The notes: generated by a model from the sequence alone, not told the origin. A DNA stretch of 64,000 nucleotides from G963667975 sp963677395 (GCA_963677395.2 OY781965.2:124001-188000), one strand, 5' to 3'; positions 1 through 9,891 are shown, numbered from the stretch's first letter. Made by a program: numbers and translations.

Positions 1-3000
1 CATCATCTCATAAATACCGTTACGGCCACGCAGGGAAACATCCGCTTTAATCGGCTTTTCAAGGCGTTGGTTCAGCATCTGCAGAACCTGGTACATTTTT
101 TCTATCACATCATTATTATCCGGGACTTTATTTTCTCCCGAAAACAGGAAGGATTTGTTTGCCATTTTTTCCATATCAAAGTATCCGCCGGTTTCCCGTC
201 CGGAGACTCTGCCAAGGTTCATGCTGTTCATAATTGCCGGCAGGTTGATTTGTGCCAGATTTCCGTTCTGGCGTGCCATCTCAAGGATATCCAATACCGG
301 GCGAATGGTTGGGTTATTTACCCCTGCATCCGAGACCACATATTCACTGGAGTTTGGTTTTTCACCCACAATTACCGTCGGGCCGCTCACAAAACCACGT
401 TTACGGGGATCAAACTTCGCATTGAAAGGTTTACCGTCCTGGCTTCTTAAAACATCGATAAAACCACCGGTTTCAGCCCCCGGAATCTCGGTTGCCATGG
501 CCGTGGCCAGTTGAAATGCTCCGATTCCACCTACCAGGATAGAAAGCGGAATTGCCATCGGGAATCCTGGTTTAACCCAGAGCTGAATTAAGGAAGCGGC
601 TGTATTTTGAATGATCGAAGCAATGGCAAGAGCTTTCTCACGCTTTGCCTGACGGATGGAGATCTCCTCTTTCTTTGCATCCAGCTCGGTATCTAAAGCT
701 TCAACCTTGCTATTATAAGCTTCCTGTGAGATAACACCTCTTTCGAGTTGCCTCTGAAGCGTTTTTTTACGCTCGTTGTTTGTCTTCTCGTAGTTTTTAA
801 GCTGCTTATTTTCATTGATAGACAGGAATTTATTATACATTCCCCAGGCTTCAATCAGGCTTGAGACAGCCAGTGATATTTCATTCACGCCAACCTTGCC
901 GGATTCCAGGTTGTCAAACAATGCCAGCCAGTCATCCTGCGTAAATCCGAGGATGTCTATTTTCTTTTGCTCAGTGTGAAAAGCGGAAGCATTTTCCAGG
1001 CGGGCTTCTTTATCCAGTTCCTGCTGTGTTTTGTTATCGCTGCCGGATTCATTCCGAAGGCCTCCCATTGTTTTTTTGATCTCGTTGATCCTGTCAATGA
1101 GTATTTTTTTCTCTTCTTCACTGAGCAGTTTGTTGCTCAGATCAATGCCGGGCATATTACCGGTATTCACTACCTGCTGAAGCTGGGTTAAGATTTCCTG
1201 TAAATGTTCACGGGTGAACTTTTCTTCTTCAGATTGATATTTCTTTTTAAGTGCTTTTTTGGCCTGTTCCAGGGTTTTGATTTTATTCAGTTCATCCGAA
1301 CTCATCGTTCCGGCAAGCAGCGATTTTGCCTGCTCCAGGCTGGTGATCTCGCTCAGCTCGTCGGCATTCTTCATTCTCAAGTCCTGAAGCCCGGATTCAA
1401 AAGCCTGCTGTTTACGCTCGATTTCTGCTTTGATGGCATCAGCATCAAGTTTATCCAGCTTTTTCAAATGTTCAGAAGTCAGGGATTCATACGCTTTTAA
1501 CTCTAAAGCAGTCATCTGCTCTTTTGTCTTCCCGTACAAATCCAGCTCCTTCAGCTTTTTCTCATAGCTTCCCTTTTCTTTCTGAAGTTCATTATCTGCA
1601 GCTGTCGAGGCCTCTGTGAGAGCATCCAGGCGTTTGTCTTCTGCTTTCTTTTTCTCCAGTTTTTTGTCTGCAAAGTCCTGTTGGATATCAATTAAATCTT
1701 CTTCTTTGTCCTTATGAGCTTTAATTCTTAAATCCAGGTACTTAATATCCAGATCAAGTTTCTGGCGGTTGTACTCCTCTTCTGTTTTAATCTCCCCATC
1801 CAAAAATCTGTTTTTGAGTCTGTAAAGCTCTCGTGTGTATTTAAGGTCATCGGTTAAGGAGTATTTCTTTTTGTTTTTGTCAGCAGGGGTAAATCCGTCC
1901 CCGGCAGCCGGTTCCTTTTGTGTTTGGGCTGCTTTGGCATTTTTGATCTGTTCATCCAGCAATTTGCTTTGCAGGTTGTACTGTTTTAGCTGGCCGGTGT
2001 AGAAATCAATTTTATCCTGAAGCTGCTTATCTTTTGCCGTGGCCAGTTGTGACTCGGTTGTCTTTATCCCTGATTCGATCTGCGCTTTTTGCTTTTTCAG
2101 GGCTTCCAGGCTGGTGGTATCCATGCTTTCCTGCAGCGATGATTCTTTCTTGCTGAGTGCATCCAGCTGGTTTGAGAGCTCTTTGTTTTTGCCGGCAAGG
2201 GTGTTGTATTCTGATTCCAGTGCTTTTGCCAGCCTGTCATCGCTGGATCCCGCCGTGGTTGCTTTTTTACGCAATTCTTCCAGCTGTTCTTCGATCTCCA
2301 GCTTGCGGCTCTCGTTGTCAACGATCTTCTTTTCGATAGCCTCTTCACGGGCTTTGATTCCTGCCAGCTTTAACCGCTGTTGGTAGGATGAATTTACCCG
2401 CTCCAGTACTAATAAGAGTTGGGCATTTGAAACCTTCTCCGTGTTGATATTTTTAAGGAAGTCCGGGTATTTTTCCTGTAGCTCGCTGATGAGCTTTTTA
2501 CGGTATTCACTCTTTTCGTTCAGTGTTATAATATGCCTGATCAGTGAGTTGACTTCATTTTTCTCTTTAATCACGGAGTCTGTATGTGTTTTTAAAGATT
2601 CCAGAAAATCTTCATTGGAGGATTTTGCATCATCGGCTTTATCCCTGAAGGCCATAAATGCACCTGCGGCAACGGTTATCAGCCCCACCAGCAGGCCTAT
2701 CGGGTTAAGCCTTGTTGTTGCTGTAAATACTCTCATTGCCTGCGTAGCTCCTTTGATGTTGCCGGTAAGCAGCATTTCTGCTGCGGCCAGCAGCTGGGTT
2801 GCCGCAAAGGCTCCTTCAGTGGCCAGGGTTTTGGCTTTGGTTACAATCGTATTGGCAATTGTACCGGCTGTGCTTCGTTGTTGCCACAGGGTGGCTAATT
2901 TGGTTGCCACTGTATAGGCTGCAATTGCCGATGTTGTGGTGATGATGGCACGTGAGTTCCTGATAAACCAATCGGTTGTAATACTGACCGATTTTACAAA

Positions 3001-4278
3001 GTAACTGAAGCCGGAAGTGGACATTGTCAGTACCGGCATCAGCTTTTGGCCAAGGTCTACCGTGAGGTTATACAGCTCTTTTTTCTTCTTTTCAAGGTTC
3101 GCCTGGGCATTGTTGTTTTTGGTGTTGAACTCATTGAGGATGGACGTTCCTTTATTAAATTCGTCATTTGAGAGTTTTTGCTGATCCCGGAGTGTTTTGG
3201 TATTGCCAGCCAGTACGCCCAGTACTGCAATGCTGCGTTTACCTTCCAGTCCCAGTCCATCCATTTTCTGAGTGAGTTCTTCCATACCTGCACCATTGCC
3301 ATTGAGCCCTTCCAGAAGTTTTATAAAGGCTTCATTGGCATCCTTTTTCAAAAGGTTAGAGAATGCCTTCACACTCATTCCGGCAATTTTGGAATAGGTT
3401 TCGGTATCCTGGAACATGCCGGTGATAACGGCTGAGTAAACCGTACTGGATACTTCCGATGTCTGTCCCAGTGAATCCAGTGTTGCGGCCAGTCCCATCA
3501 CGTTCTGGATCGAGATCTTTGCCTGCGGGGCTACTCCGGCAACTCGTTTGGTAAACTCTACGATATAGCCTTCATTGGCCGTAGAAGCAGCTCCCAGGGC
3601 ATTGATGGCGGATCCGGTTTTGAGCAGTGATTCTTCAATGCCATACTTTTCTTTGACCTTGAAGATATCGACCAGCTTTCCGATCTCGTTAACGGCTTCT
3701 TCGGCATTGCCGCCCAGATCTTCCTTCAGGGCTACGCTTATTTTATCCGTTGCTTTGACAAATCCTTCTACATCCTTCTCCTTTGTCAGCCCCAGCTTTC
3801 CGCCGGCTCTGGCCAGATCCAGCAGTTCAAGCTGTGCTGTCCGGGTGTCCATTTTTTTGAACTCTTCATTCATGCCCATCACGGCATCTTTGCCCAACTG
3901 GGTTGTTTTCATCACATCGGAAACCTTATCATCAAACTCAGCAAAAGTGGTGATGGCTCGTTTTCCGCCCGTGATGATTCCGGTAAGCCCGGCTACAAAT
4001 GAACCGAACAATATAAAATAGCGGTTCATATTCTCAGCCATCGCCTTCAAGTTGAACCAGCCCCTTGATGTTGTTTTGAGTTGATCGTTATGTTCCTGAA
4101 TGATGCCCTTTAGTGTTCTGATCTTTGCCCCGGCTTCAAGGTATTCCTTGGAACCCCGTGTCATACGGGCCTGCTCATTGATGAGCTTGTTCATCTCATT
4201 CTTAATCGAACGGATGTCGTTATTTACTTCTTTCCCATTGATATATAACTGAATTCGCCTGGTATAACTGCCTGCCAT
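1..4278 (-). CDS. Phage tail tape measure protein (3' end cut by window edge)
   Basis: An open frame runs from an ATG at 4278 to position 1 without a stop, so at least 1426 residues are present and the C-terminus lies outside the window. The N-terminal part (about 4278-2900) looks like the conserved core of phage tape measure proteins. It is followed by a hydrophobic Ala/Gly-rich stretch (about 2950-2650) and then a very long Lys/Glu/Gln-rich region (about 2600-600) expected to form coiled coil. The end turns into Gly-rich sequence with GAETGGFIDV and GRETGGYFDM, typical of tape measure tails. The protein sets tail length and helps DNA entry. It is the last structural gene visible and is read from the same strand as all other late genes. 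Confidence 0.85.
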   Translation of the reverse strand, partial: MAGSYTRRIQLYINGKEVNNDIRSIKNEMNKLINEQARMTRGSKEYLEAGAKIRTLKGIIQEHNDQLKTTSRGWFNLKAMAENMNRYFILFGSFVAGLTGIITGGKRAITTFAEFDDKVSDVMKTTQLGKDAVMGMNEEFKKMDTRTAQLELLDLARAGGKLGLTKEKDVEGFVKATDKISVALKEDLGGNAEEAVNEIGKLVDIFKVKEKYGIEESLLKTGSAINALGAASTANEGYIVEFTKRVAGVAPQAKISIQNVMGLAATLDSLGQTSEVSSTVYSAVITGMFQDTETYSKIAGMSVKAFSNLLKKDANEAFIKLLEGLNGNGAGMEELTQKMDGLGLEGKRSIAVLGVLAGNTKTLRDQQKLSNDEFNKGTSILNEFNTKNNNAQANLEKKKKELYNLTVDLGQKLMPVLTMSTSGFSYFVKSVSITTDWFIRNSRAIITTTSAIAAYTVATKLATLWQQRSTAGTIANTIVTKAKTLATEGAFAATQLLAAAEMLLTGNIKGATQAMRVFTATTRLNPIGLLVGLITVAAGAFMAFRDKADDAKSSNEDFLESLKTHTDSVIKEKNEVNSLIRHIITLNEKSEYRKKLISELQEKYPDFLKNINTEKVSNAQLLLVLERVNSSYQQRLKLAGIKAREEAIEKKIVDNESRKLEIEEQLEELRKKATTAGSSDDRLAKALESEYNTLAGKNKELSNQLDALSKKESSLQESMDTTSLEALKKQKAQIESGIKTTESQLATAKDKQLQDKIDFYTGQLKQYNLQSKLLDEQIKNAKAAQTQKEPAAGDGFTPADKNKKKYSLTDDLKYTRELYRLKNRFLDGEIKTEEEYNRQKLDLDIKYLDLRIKAHKDKEEDLIDIQQDFADKKLEKKKAEDKRLDALTEASTAADNELQKEKGSYEKKLKELDLYGKTKEQMTALELKAYESLTSEHLKKLDKLDADAIKAEIERKQQAFESGLQDLRMKNADELSEITSLEQAKSLLAGTMSSDELNKIKTLEQAKKALKKKYQSEEEKFTREHLQEILTQLQQVVNTGNMPGIDLSNKLLSEEEKKILIDRINEIKKTMGGLRNESGSDNKTQQELDKEARLENASAFHTEQKKIDILGFTQDDWLALFDNLESGKVGVNEISLAVSSLIEAWGMYNKFLSINENKQLKNYEKTNNERKKTLQRQLERGVISQEAYNSKVEALDTELDAKKEEISIRQAKREKALAIASIIQNTAASLIQLWVKPGFPMAIPLSILVGGIGAFQLATAMATEIPGAETGGFIDVLRSQDGKPFNAKFDPRKRGFVSGPTVIVGEKPNSSEYVVSDAGVNNPTIRPVLDILEMARQNGNLAQINLPAIMNSMNLGRVSGRETGGYFDMEKMANKSFLFSGENKVPDNNDVIEKMYQVLQMLNQRLEKPIKADVSLRGRNGIYEMM

Positions 4279-4338
4279 AACTTATAAGTTTTTGGCAAAG
4301 CAATACCAGGCGAATCGCAAACAAAAGGACAGATAGAT

Positions 4339-4626
4339 TTAGGCGTTTTTCACCATCCAATAGATCTTTCCGTCAATGGTTTTTGTCTTGAATCCCAGCT
4401 CTGTAAGCATGTCATGAACAGCTGCTCCGTGGGGCGTTTTGATAAATTGGCCGACGAACTCAAGTACATCCGTCTGGCTCAGTAGTTCGTCTGCTTCGCT
4501 GGCTGATAATGCAGGTAAGTAGCTGTTAAGGATGATTTCGCTGACTTTGGATCGATCGGGTTCCTGTACTGATTCTTCTTTGGGGTCATCTACATCATAA
4601 TCGATAAACCCGATTTTCTTTTTCAT
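4339..4626 (-). CDS. Small phage protein upstream of the tape measure gene
   Basis: Encodes 95 residues, acidic in the N-terminal half (DYDVDDPKEE) with a compact C-terminal part ending KIYWMVKNA. No family is recognised. Its place directly before the tape measure gene, 60 bases away on the same strand, is where tail assembly chaperones usually sit, so that role is possible by position only. No slippery heptamer or frameshifted extension was recognised. Confidence 0.6.
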   Translation of the reverse strand: MKKKIGFIDYDVDDPKEESVQEPDRSKVSEIILNSYLPALSASEADELLSQTDVLEFVGQFIKTPHGAAVHDMLTELGFKTKTIDGKIYWMVKNA

Positions 4627-4720
4627 TTAATTACTCCTTACACTGAGAAAAATAACAAACATGTGAATTATGGTATTTAAGTAGTGTAAAAATAGAAAAA
4701 GCTACCGTATTGGTAGCTTT

Positions 4721-4954
4721 TTATTTTATCATAAAATTGTCAAAATCATCTGCATCTACACCTAATGTTCTTAAGTTGCTTTTTATTACAAATTCTGGAA
4801 CTGGATCTACGTGGGATTGCAAAACAATAGGTCTTTGTAATATTTTTCCTCCCCAGATTTCATGCCCTCCATTCGTCCGTATTATTTTTAACCCTTTACT
4901 TTGTAGATATTCCCTAAATACTCTTAATGGGATGTTTTTTAAAGATCTTGTCAT
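4721..4954 (-). CDS. hicA: HicA-type mRNA interferase toxin
   Basis: Encodes 77 residues. HicA toxins are small double-stranded-RNA-binding-fold ribonucleases that cut mRNA when not bound by HicB. The hallmark is a Gly-rich turn with an invariant His, seen here as TNGGHEIWGG near residue 30, after a helix resembling PLRVFREYLQSKGLK. The end is acidic (DADDFDNFMIK). The start overlaps the last base of the upstream antitoxin gene at 4954, so the pair is co-translated with the antitoxin first, the reverse of the usual hicA-hicB order. The pair is more AT-rich than the surrounding tail genes and is probably a later acquisition (moron). Confidence 0.75.
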   Translation of the reverse strand: MTRSLKNIPLRVFREYLQSKGLKIIRTNGGHEIWGGKILQRPIVLQSHVDPVPEFVIKSNLRTLGVDADDFDNFMIK

Positions 4955-5340
4955 TACGCAGGTATAGAAATTCCTTTTTTAAATTTTCTAAAATCGTAAT
5001 TTTCAAATACTCTGCTAAAATTTGCATTCTCTCGTAAAAGGGATTCCATTGAAGGAGGTGTCATTGGTTTGTTTTTCTTTTTTTCGTGAACCTTCCATCC
5101 AAGACGTTTAAACTCATTATAAAAAGTTCCTTTATGAAGTGTATATAGAAAAAACTCACTAAGGCTAATGTTTAATGATTCCTCTGCCTCTTTACTATTA
5201 TTTCCATACCCAGAAAGGTCTAATGCTGGACAATAAATAATTGTAACTCCATTTTCTTCAAATTCAATCATCTGAAGTTTTACAACTATTTCATTATCCT
5301 GATTACTCCAAGAGCCTTTAATTACACGTTCTCTACTCAT
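4954..5340 (-). CDS. hicB: HicB-type antitoxin
   Basis: Encodes 128 residues. The central part (VTIIYCPALDLSGYGNNS, about residues 32-50) matches the HicB partial RNase H fold, in which the sequence CPALDLSGYG followed by a helix (KEAEESLNISLSEF) is characteristic. The C-terminal 40 residues are basic and variable and may bind DNA or the toxin; no clear Arc- or HTH-type motif was seen. It lies directly upstream of hicA and overlaps it by one base. The 270 bases before it (5341-5610) are very AT-rich and carry no other gene, so they probably hold the promoter and autoregulatory site. Confidence 0.7.
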   Translation of the reverse strand: MSRERVIKGSWSNQDNEIVVKLQMIEFEENGVTIIYCPALDLSGYGNNSKEAEESLNISLSEFFLYTLHKGTFYNEFKRLGWKVHEKKKNKPMTPPSMESLLRENANFSRVFENYDFRKFKKGISIPA

Positions 5341-5610
5341 ATCTAATGTAATTTTCCTTCCTTAATAAACAACTATAAGGTATTTTTTGCATTACAAAAG
5401 TATATTCTTTAGTGTTAAGTGATTGTTAAATTTTAAAATCTAGGGATAATTAACTTTTTTTAAATTGAAAACTTTGAAAGTACCTGTATTTCAATTATTA
5501 AATATACTATGTTGTTTATCCTTAAAAATGCAAAGCTAAATAAAGATTTAAATATTCATAAGTGTATTGAAGTAATTTATTGTGGAAGATGTGTTTTTTA
5601 GTATAGTTAC

Positions 5611-6117
5611 TCACCGGATCTTCGCCCACTCACTATTAAATACGGCATCCGCTTTCATCTCAGCCACTTTATCCGCCAGCTCCGGTAAATACTCGTCAAG
5701 TATTGGATTAAACCATTCCACGGGTTTACGGCTTCGCTGGTTCAATATATCCAGAGAACCAAATGTCACCCTGACACCCATTATTGTATGATAAACATTT
5801 GCAGGTTTACTCTTTGCAGTTCTGACCACCATCCCGCTTTGCATTTCATAACCACGTCCAACACCCTTGTGAACGAACACCCCGTGCCGCTCAAACTGGA
5901 AACCGACAGAATCTATCTCGCCAAAACTCTGATAGGTTTTATGTTTCATGGAGTTGTCCAGCTTGTTTTCTGAATGCGATTTCCAGCCCTTGCCACGGGT
6001 AACCATCCCGCTCTTTCCATAGCGGAACCTGCCGGCACTACCGGCAAGCTTGCGCTTTACCATGCTGGCCCATTGTCTGACCATCTGGTTATACTCTTCT
6101 CTTAACTGGCTATCCAT
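5611..6117 (-). CDS. Phage head-tail or tail completion protein, unknown family
   Basis: Encodes 168 residues, basic in the first half with several Gly/Lys/Arg runs (GRFRYGKSG, TRGKGWKSH). It overlaps the upstream gene by 16 bases, so it belongs to the same translationally coupled late operon. Position (after the portal and connector genes, before tail genes) suggests a neck or tail-completion role similar to HK97 gp10-type proteins. This is inference from context. No catalytic motif was seen. Confidence 0.6.
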   Translation of the reverse strand: MDSQLREEYNQMVRQWASMVKRKLAGSAGRFRYGKSGMVTRGKGWKSHSENKLDNSMKHKTYQSFGEIDSVGFQFERHGVFVHKGVGRGYEMQSGMVVRTAKSKPANVYHTIMGVRVTFGSLDILNQRSRKPVEWFNPILDEYLPELADKVAEMKADAVFNSEWAKIR

Positions 6118-6602
6118 CGGCCTGGATCTACATTAAAGTTATACCTACAATTAATTGTAAAGGTGAATCGTATCCCGTAATGCCCGGCAATCTCGGAGGC
6201 AATCAGGCTGCCATCCACGGAGCTTAAGTCAAAATCCCTCACCGGAGAATTTGGATTTCGTTTGTCTGCTTTGATTCTGGCCAGTATATCATCCCCGATG
6301 CGTTCCATCCGGTTCCACAACTCATGGATCTTGTTGTGATCTCCCGGATCATTCACCACGTCCATCAGCACAAAGGCTCCCTGCCGGTTCTTGGCCGGGT
6401 TATCGCTTTTGTTGTCGGTATAGTCAAATTTATACCCCTCCATGATCATCGCCGGGTACTTCACATTATTCAATCCCATCAGGATCTCTTCCAGCTCAAA
6501 ACGGTAAAAATGTTTATCGCTTTCACTATGCCTGATCTCTACATGTTCGGCGGCAAGCTTCCGAAAGTATGCCACCAGGTCAGAAAAACTATCTCCTTGC
6601 AT
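6102..6602 (-). CDS. Phage late structural protein, unknown
   Basis: Encodes 166 residues. The sequence is a mix of short helices and strands ending in a segment (YGIRFTFTINCRYNF) suited to a beta-rich virion protein. It overlaps the upstream gene (6589) by 14 bases and the downstream gene (6117) by 16 bases. The tight packing supports that it is real and part of the neck/tail module. No family is recognised. Confidence 0.6.
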   Translation of the reverse strand: MQGDSFSDLVAYFRKLAAEHVEIRHSESDKHFYRFELEEILMGLNNVKYPAMIMEGYKFDYTDNKSDNPAKNRQGAFVLMDVVNDPGDHNKIHELWNRMERIGDDILARIKADKRNPNSPVRDFDLSSVDGSLIASEIAGHYGIRFTFTINCRYNFNVDPGRWIAS

Positions 6603-7326
6603 TTTCCTTTATTTTACGGGTTAAGTACTTAAATACAGTATGTACCGTCAGCTTAGCGTATTTATCCTGGTTCACGATGTCATCTCCCACGATACTTTCA
6701 AAAACAGGTAACCAGCCTTTATTTTTCCCTTTACTTTCTTGAGTATCTGTTTCGGTTGGACGTTGCAGAACAAGCGGGTAACTGTCGGTTAACCACTCTT
6801 TCACTAAACGGTAATTGATTGAAACAGCAATTTTTAATTCATTGTCGGTATAAAAGTTGTCGACCATGTACTGGTCGATTTTCGAGCTGTCAAATGCTTC
6901 TCCTTTCTGTTGGTACAGGCAGACAAAGAACTTATCTAAATCCGTTTGTAAACCGTTTTCTGCCCAGTTGTTGTAGTATGTATCCACGAACATAAACTGC
7001 TCCCAGCTCATCCCTTCCAGCTTCGGGCGTGGCGGGTGGCAGCCGTAAATGTCTTTGATGATAAATGAATGAAACGGCTTAAAATCCGTTACAAATGAAA
7101 ACACATTTGCAAGTTTGTAACGTTCGTAAGTTGTCAGCTTATTGACGATACGTTTTGGGATATCACACAGAATCGAGATCAGTTCATTGTCCGTGATCTC
7201 ATCATTGTATAAGCGGCTGATTGCAATTAACTGTTTTGCGGATACATCGTTCCAGCACACGGGTATTTCTGCCTTGAGGGTAAAGGGAATAAAAAAGCGT
7301 CTGTATTTTAAGGTTATCGGAGTCAT
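6589..7326 (-). CDS. Phage protein between portal and tail modules
   Basis: Encodes 245 residues, a plausible helical virion or assembly protein with many aromatic residues (YNNWAENGLQTDLDKFFVCLYQQKG in its middle, quoted in part: FFVCLYQQKG). No enzyme motif was found. It overlaps the next gene by 14 bases and follows a small zinc-finger-like gene by 18 bases. Function is not known. The role in the connector or tail region is inferred only from operon position. Confidence 0.6.
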   Translation of the reverse strand: MTPITLKYRRFFIPFTLKAEIPVCWNDVSAKQLIAISRLYNDEITDNELISILCDIPKRIVNKLTTYERYKLANVFSFVTDFKPFHSFIIKDIYGCHPPRPKLEGMSWEQFMFVDTYYNNWAENGLQTDLDKFFVCLYQQKGEAFDSSKIDQYMVDNFYTDNELKIAVSINYRLVKEWLTDSYPLVLQRPTETDTQESKGKNKGWLPVFESIVGDDIVNQDKYAKLTVHTVFKYLTRKIKENARR

Positions 7327-7344
7327 GTTTCTGTTTTTTTTGGT

Positions 7345-7554
7345 TTAAAAATTCTTTTCAAGGATGGTTCCACACAGGGAGCAAACTTCCATTTTTCCAT
7401 ATACCACCGATTCCGTGTGTGTCCTACTGTGATCACAATTTTGAATCAGCTCCTGGATTCGTTTATTGTTTTTGCGTATCCTGATATGCAGGCTTTCGTT
7501 TTCTGCCTTAAGAGATGCAATCTCTTTTTGAGTGTAAATGCCTGAACCGGTCAT
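7345..7554 (-). CDS. Small coiled-coil/zinc-ribbon phage protein
   Basis: Encodes 69 residues. Residues about 9-40 form a likely coiled coil (EIASLKAENESLHIRIRK). Potential zinc ligands follow: a Cys-Asp-His (NCDHS) and, near the end, CSLCGT. The spacing fits a small zinc-binding unit, although only three cysteines and one or two histidines are available. The start overlaps the upstream gene's stop in an ATGA (7551-7554), so translation is coupled. Function unknown. Confidence 0.6.
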   Translation of the reverse strand: MTGSGIYTQKEIASLKAENESLHIRIRKNNKRIQELIQNCDHSRTHTESVVYGKMEVCSLCGTILEKNF

Positions 7555-8543
7555 GCTACAAAGGTTTTTTTACCTGTATTATCCCTGTTATGGATATAAC
7601 CGGTGGTTGCCACGTAATCATTCCATTCAGTCGCATGATCTTTCAGGTGATTCTTTAATTCCAGAAGGTAGCTTTCGCCAATACCATTGTCACGCTTTAT
7701 CAAAGCAGCTATTCTGTCTTTTTCACTTGGCTGAACCTTGGTATCATTGTTATAACCGGATATTTTACTCTCAAAGTAGAGCCCTTTCTCGGTAAGGTCT
7801 GCCCCGGAATCTTCCATCAGCATGGCTGCACTCAAAAAAGCCAGGGCTTTGCGGATGATGGGAAGTACATCTTTTACCTTTTGTGCCGGTTCTTCCTTTA
7901 CCAGTTCTTCACGGATCAGTTTCAGGTTCTCTGCTCCAAGTACCTGCTTTAAGGCCAGCTCAGAGATTGTATTGATATGCTTTTTCAGCCGTAGGAAGGT
8001 TAAGCGGCTGCCTCCAATAAAGTAGATCCCGTCAAAGGTTTTGGTATCAGGGATAAAGTTACCCCGGAGGGATTTGTATTCATCTGATTCTTTAAAATCT
8101 GTAAATACGGAAGCATTTTCTTCCAGGAATTCCAGCACGTCGTCTATTCCGTTAAACCCGGTTGATTTAAAGTAATTTCTCAGGTTATCTTCCTGATACT
8201 TATACAAACCCTTTACGGTAGCTGATTCCTGACGCTGGAATCCTGTTCCGGAGATCAGGGCATTCAGATAGTCATAACCTCTGTAATAAGCCAGATGGAT
8301 AACGGCAATGCGGGATAGCCTTAGAAGTTCATCCCATTTTTCTCTGTCTTCTGCAGATAAATCTGGGTTTCCGGTTTTGGCGAAATTTTCCAGCTTTTTG
8401 AACATTGCCTTCGATATTGCTGTAACCAGAAAGTCCCGCTCTACGGCTTCAATACTGGGTTTTATCCTTCCAAAATCTGCAGAGCTGCTCACCGGCAGCA
8501 CGGCGGTAACTTCGTTTAAATCTTTGAATAACATATTATGCAA
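7551..8543 (-). CDS. Phage virion protein downstream of portal (DUF6712-like)
   Basis: Encodes 330 residues. The layout, an N-terminal strand region (LNEVTAVLPVSSSADF) followed by helical segments, recalls the DUF6712-type proteins of Bacteroidota phages; this assignment is from memory and tentative. It starts 8 bases inside the end of the portal gene and ends in an ATGA overlap with the next gene. A head-closure or connector role is inferred from its position directly after the portal gene. No catalytic motif was seen. Confidence 0.6.
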   Translation of the reverse strand: MHNMLFKDLNEVTAVLPVSSSADFGRIKPSIEAVERDFLVTAISKAMFKKLENFAKTGNPDLSAEDREKWDELLRLSRIAVIHLAYYRGYDYLNALISGTGFQRQESATVKGLYKYQEDNLRNYFKSTGFNGIDDVLEFLEENASVFTDFKESDEYKSLRGNFIPDTKTFDGIYFIGGSRLTFLRLKKHINTISELALKQVLGAENLKLIREELVKEEPAQKVKDVLPIIRKALAFLSAAMLMEDSGADLTEKGLYFESKISGYNNDTKVQPSEKDRIAALIKRDNGIGESYLLELKNHLKDHATEWNDYVATTGYIHNRDNTGKKTFVA

Positions 8544-9891
8544 GGTTTTTCTTGGTTCCCGAACCGGAATCCAGGGTGGTTAAGATTGTGTTTCTGAAGC
8601 GTAATTGTACATCCTTTACCCCGTTAAATTCCAGAAATGCTTCAAGTGGATCAAGGATGTTCTGACGATCCAGCCAGGCGTTTGCAATGTTTACCAGGAA
8701 TGCTTCCCGGATGTTTGAACCACCCTGATTGCCTGCGTAGGTTCCTCCGGGCATACCGGCACCCAGTACATTGGGATTGATCATCATGGCAAAGAGGATC
8801 TCGGAGTTTGCTGCTGCAGACGTAACCAGTTTATCACCTTCTTTGTACTTGTTATCCAAAGAAGTGATCATCCACTGCTCTTCGGCTTTGCCGGACATAG
8901 GATTGATCTCGAAAAAGGTGAAGATTGGTTTTTCAGCATTTTGCGGGCCGCAAAGGTTTTCTTCGATATTATCCAGGTATTCATCGATTGCTTTCTGCCT
9001 GGCATCAATCGATTTGTATTCCTCACGGGGAAATCTGCGATCCCAAAATGAATATGGGATTTGGATATGCCATTTCCAGCTGATCTGGTTTTGAAATGCT
9101 TTTTTCAGAAATGCAGGAACCATGATGGCAACATCCGTCCAGCCGGCAAGCCATGCACTCACCCAGGTTGTTTCCGGATAATAATCGTTATTACTCCAAC
9201 TGTCTTTTACCGCATACACCACGGATTTACCTTTCAGCTCTCTTGAGATTCTGCGGCGTTGCAGATCGGCTGACGGATCGTATTCATCCAGTAAGTCTAA
9301 AAACTGGTATTCGCCCTGGCCAGGAGAGTCTGGCCATCTGCCGGAAACACATACCTTTTCAATGATGCCGGATTTGGCTACGGTATAGCGGCAATGTTTT
9401 GCGTTGATGGTATTCAAGCCTACCAGTTCAGAACCATCCTGATTGGGGATAAACTGAACATTCCCGATTCCGAACTTGAAAAAATCACGTAAACCTTTTT
9501 CCATATAGCGGCGAACCATACGTCCCTGGCAGAAATGGATCAGCTTGCTGTCCTCGATAACCTTTAGTTGCTCATTGCCCTGATCATCATAACCGATTAC
9601 CTTCACCGGAAAGATACCCTGCCCGATGGTGAAGTTTCGGACGAACTTCAACCCGGTATTCAGAACACCTACCTTGCGGATGGTTTCATCTGCTTTGGTA
9701 GGGAAGTCATTATTAGCTCCCCAGCTGGCAATCTCGATATTATCCAGGGTGATTTTATCGTCCAGAATTTCCGTTGACTTGGATACTTCCTTCGGGCGTA
9801 CTGCAGGGGCTCCGGTAGTGTCTGCGAAGTATTTACGTCCAAATGCCATCAGGGGAACGCCCTCTTTGTTGTATAGTCTCTCTCCGCTCAT
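8536..9891 (-). CDS. Phage portal protein
   Basis: Encodes 451 residues, the usual size for portals. Portal proteins form the dodecameric ring at one capsid vertex through which DNA is packaged. Supporting features are the size, the place in the operon, a segment SWGANNDFPTKADETIRKVG near residue 55 typical of Bacteroidota phage portals, and a late segment rich in Gly/Asn (GAGMPGGTYAGNQGGSN, about residue 375) followed by a helix, as at the end of portal clip and stem regions. It overlaps the upstream 95-residue gene in an ATGA. The terminase lies 4.8 kb upstream because a cassette-like insertion separates the two, although these genes are normally adjacent. Confidence 0.75.
   Translation of the reverse strand: MSGERLYNKEGVPLMAFGRKYFADTTGAPAVRPKEVSKSTEILDDKITLDNIEIASWGANNDFPTKADETIRKVGVLNTGLKFVRNFTIGQGIFPVKVIGYDDQGNEQLKVIEDSKLIHFCQGRMVRRYMEKGLRDFFKFGIGNVQFIPNQDGSELVGLNTINAKHCRYTVAKSGIIEKVCVSGRWPDSPGQGEYQFLDLLDEYDPSADLQRRRISRELKGKSVVYAVKDSWSNNDYYPETTWVSAWLAGWTDVAIMVPAFLKKAFQNQISWKWHIQIPYSFWDRRFPREEYKSIDARQKAIDEYLDNIEENLCGPQNAEKPIFTFFEINPMSGKAEEQWMITSLDNKYKEGDKLVTSAAANSEILFAMMINPNVLGAGMPGGTYAGNQGGSNIREAFLVNIANAWLDRQNILDPLEAFLEFNGVKDVQLRFRNTILTTLDSGSGTKKNLA

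Noticed and set aside
2039..2386. Plus-strand frame of 115 residues and other frames between 67 and 4021
   Set aside because: They are antisense to the tape measure gene, whose long coiled-coil codons leave opposite frames open.
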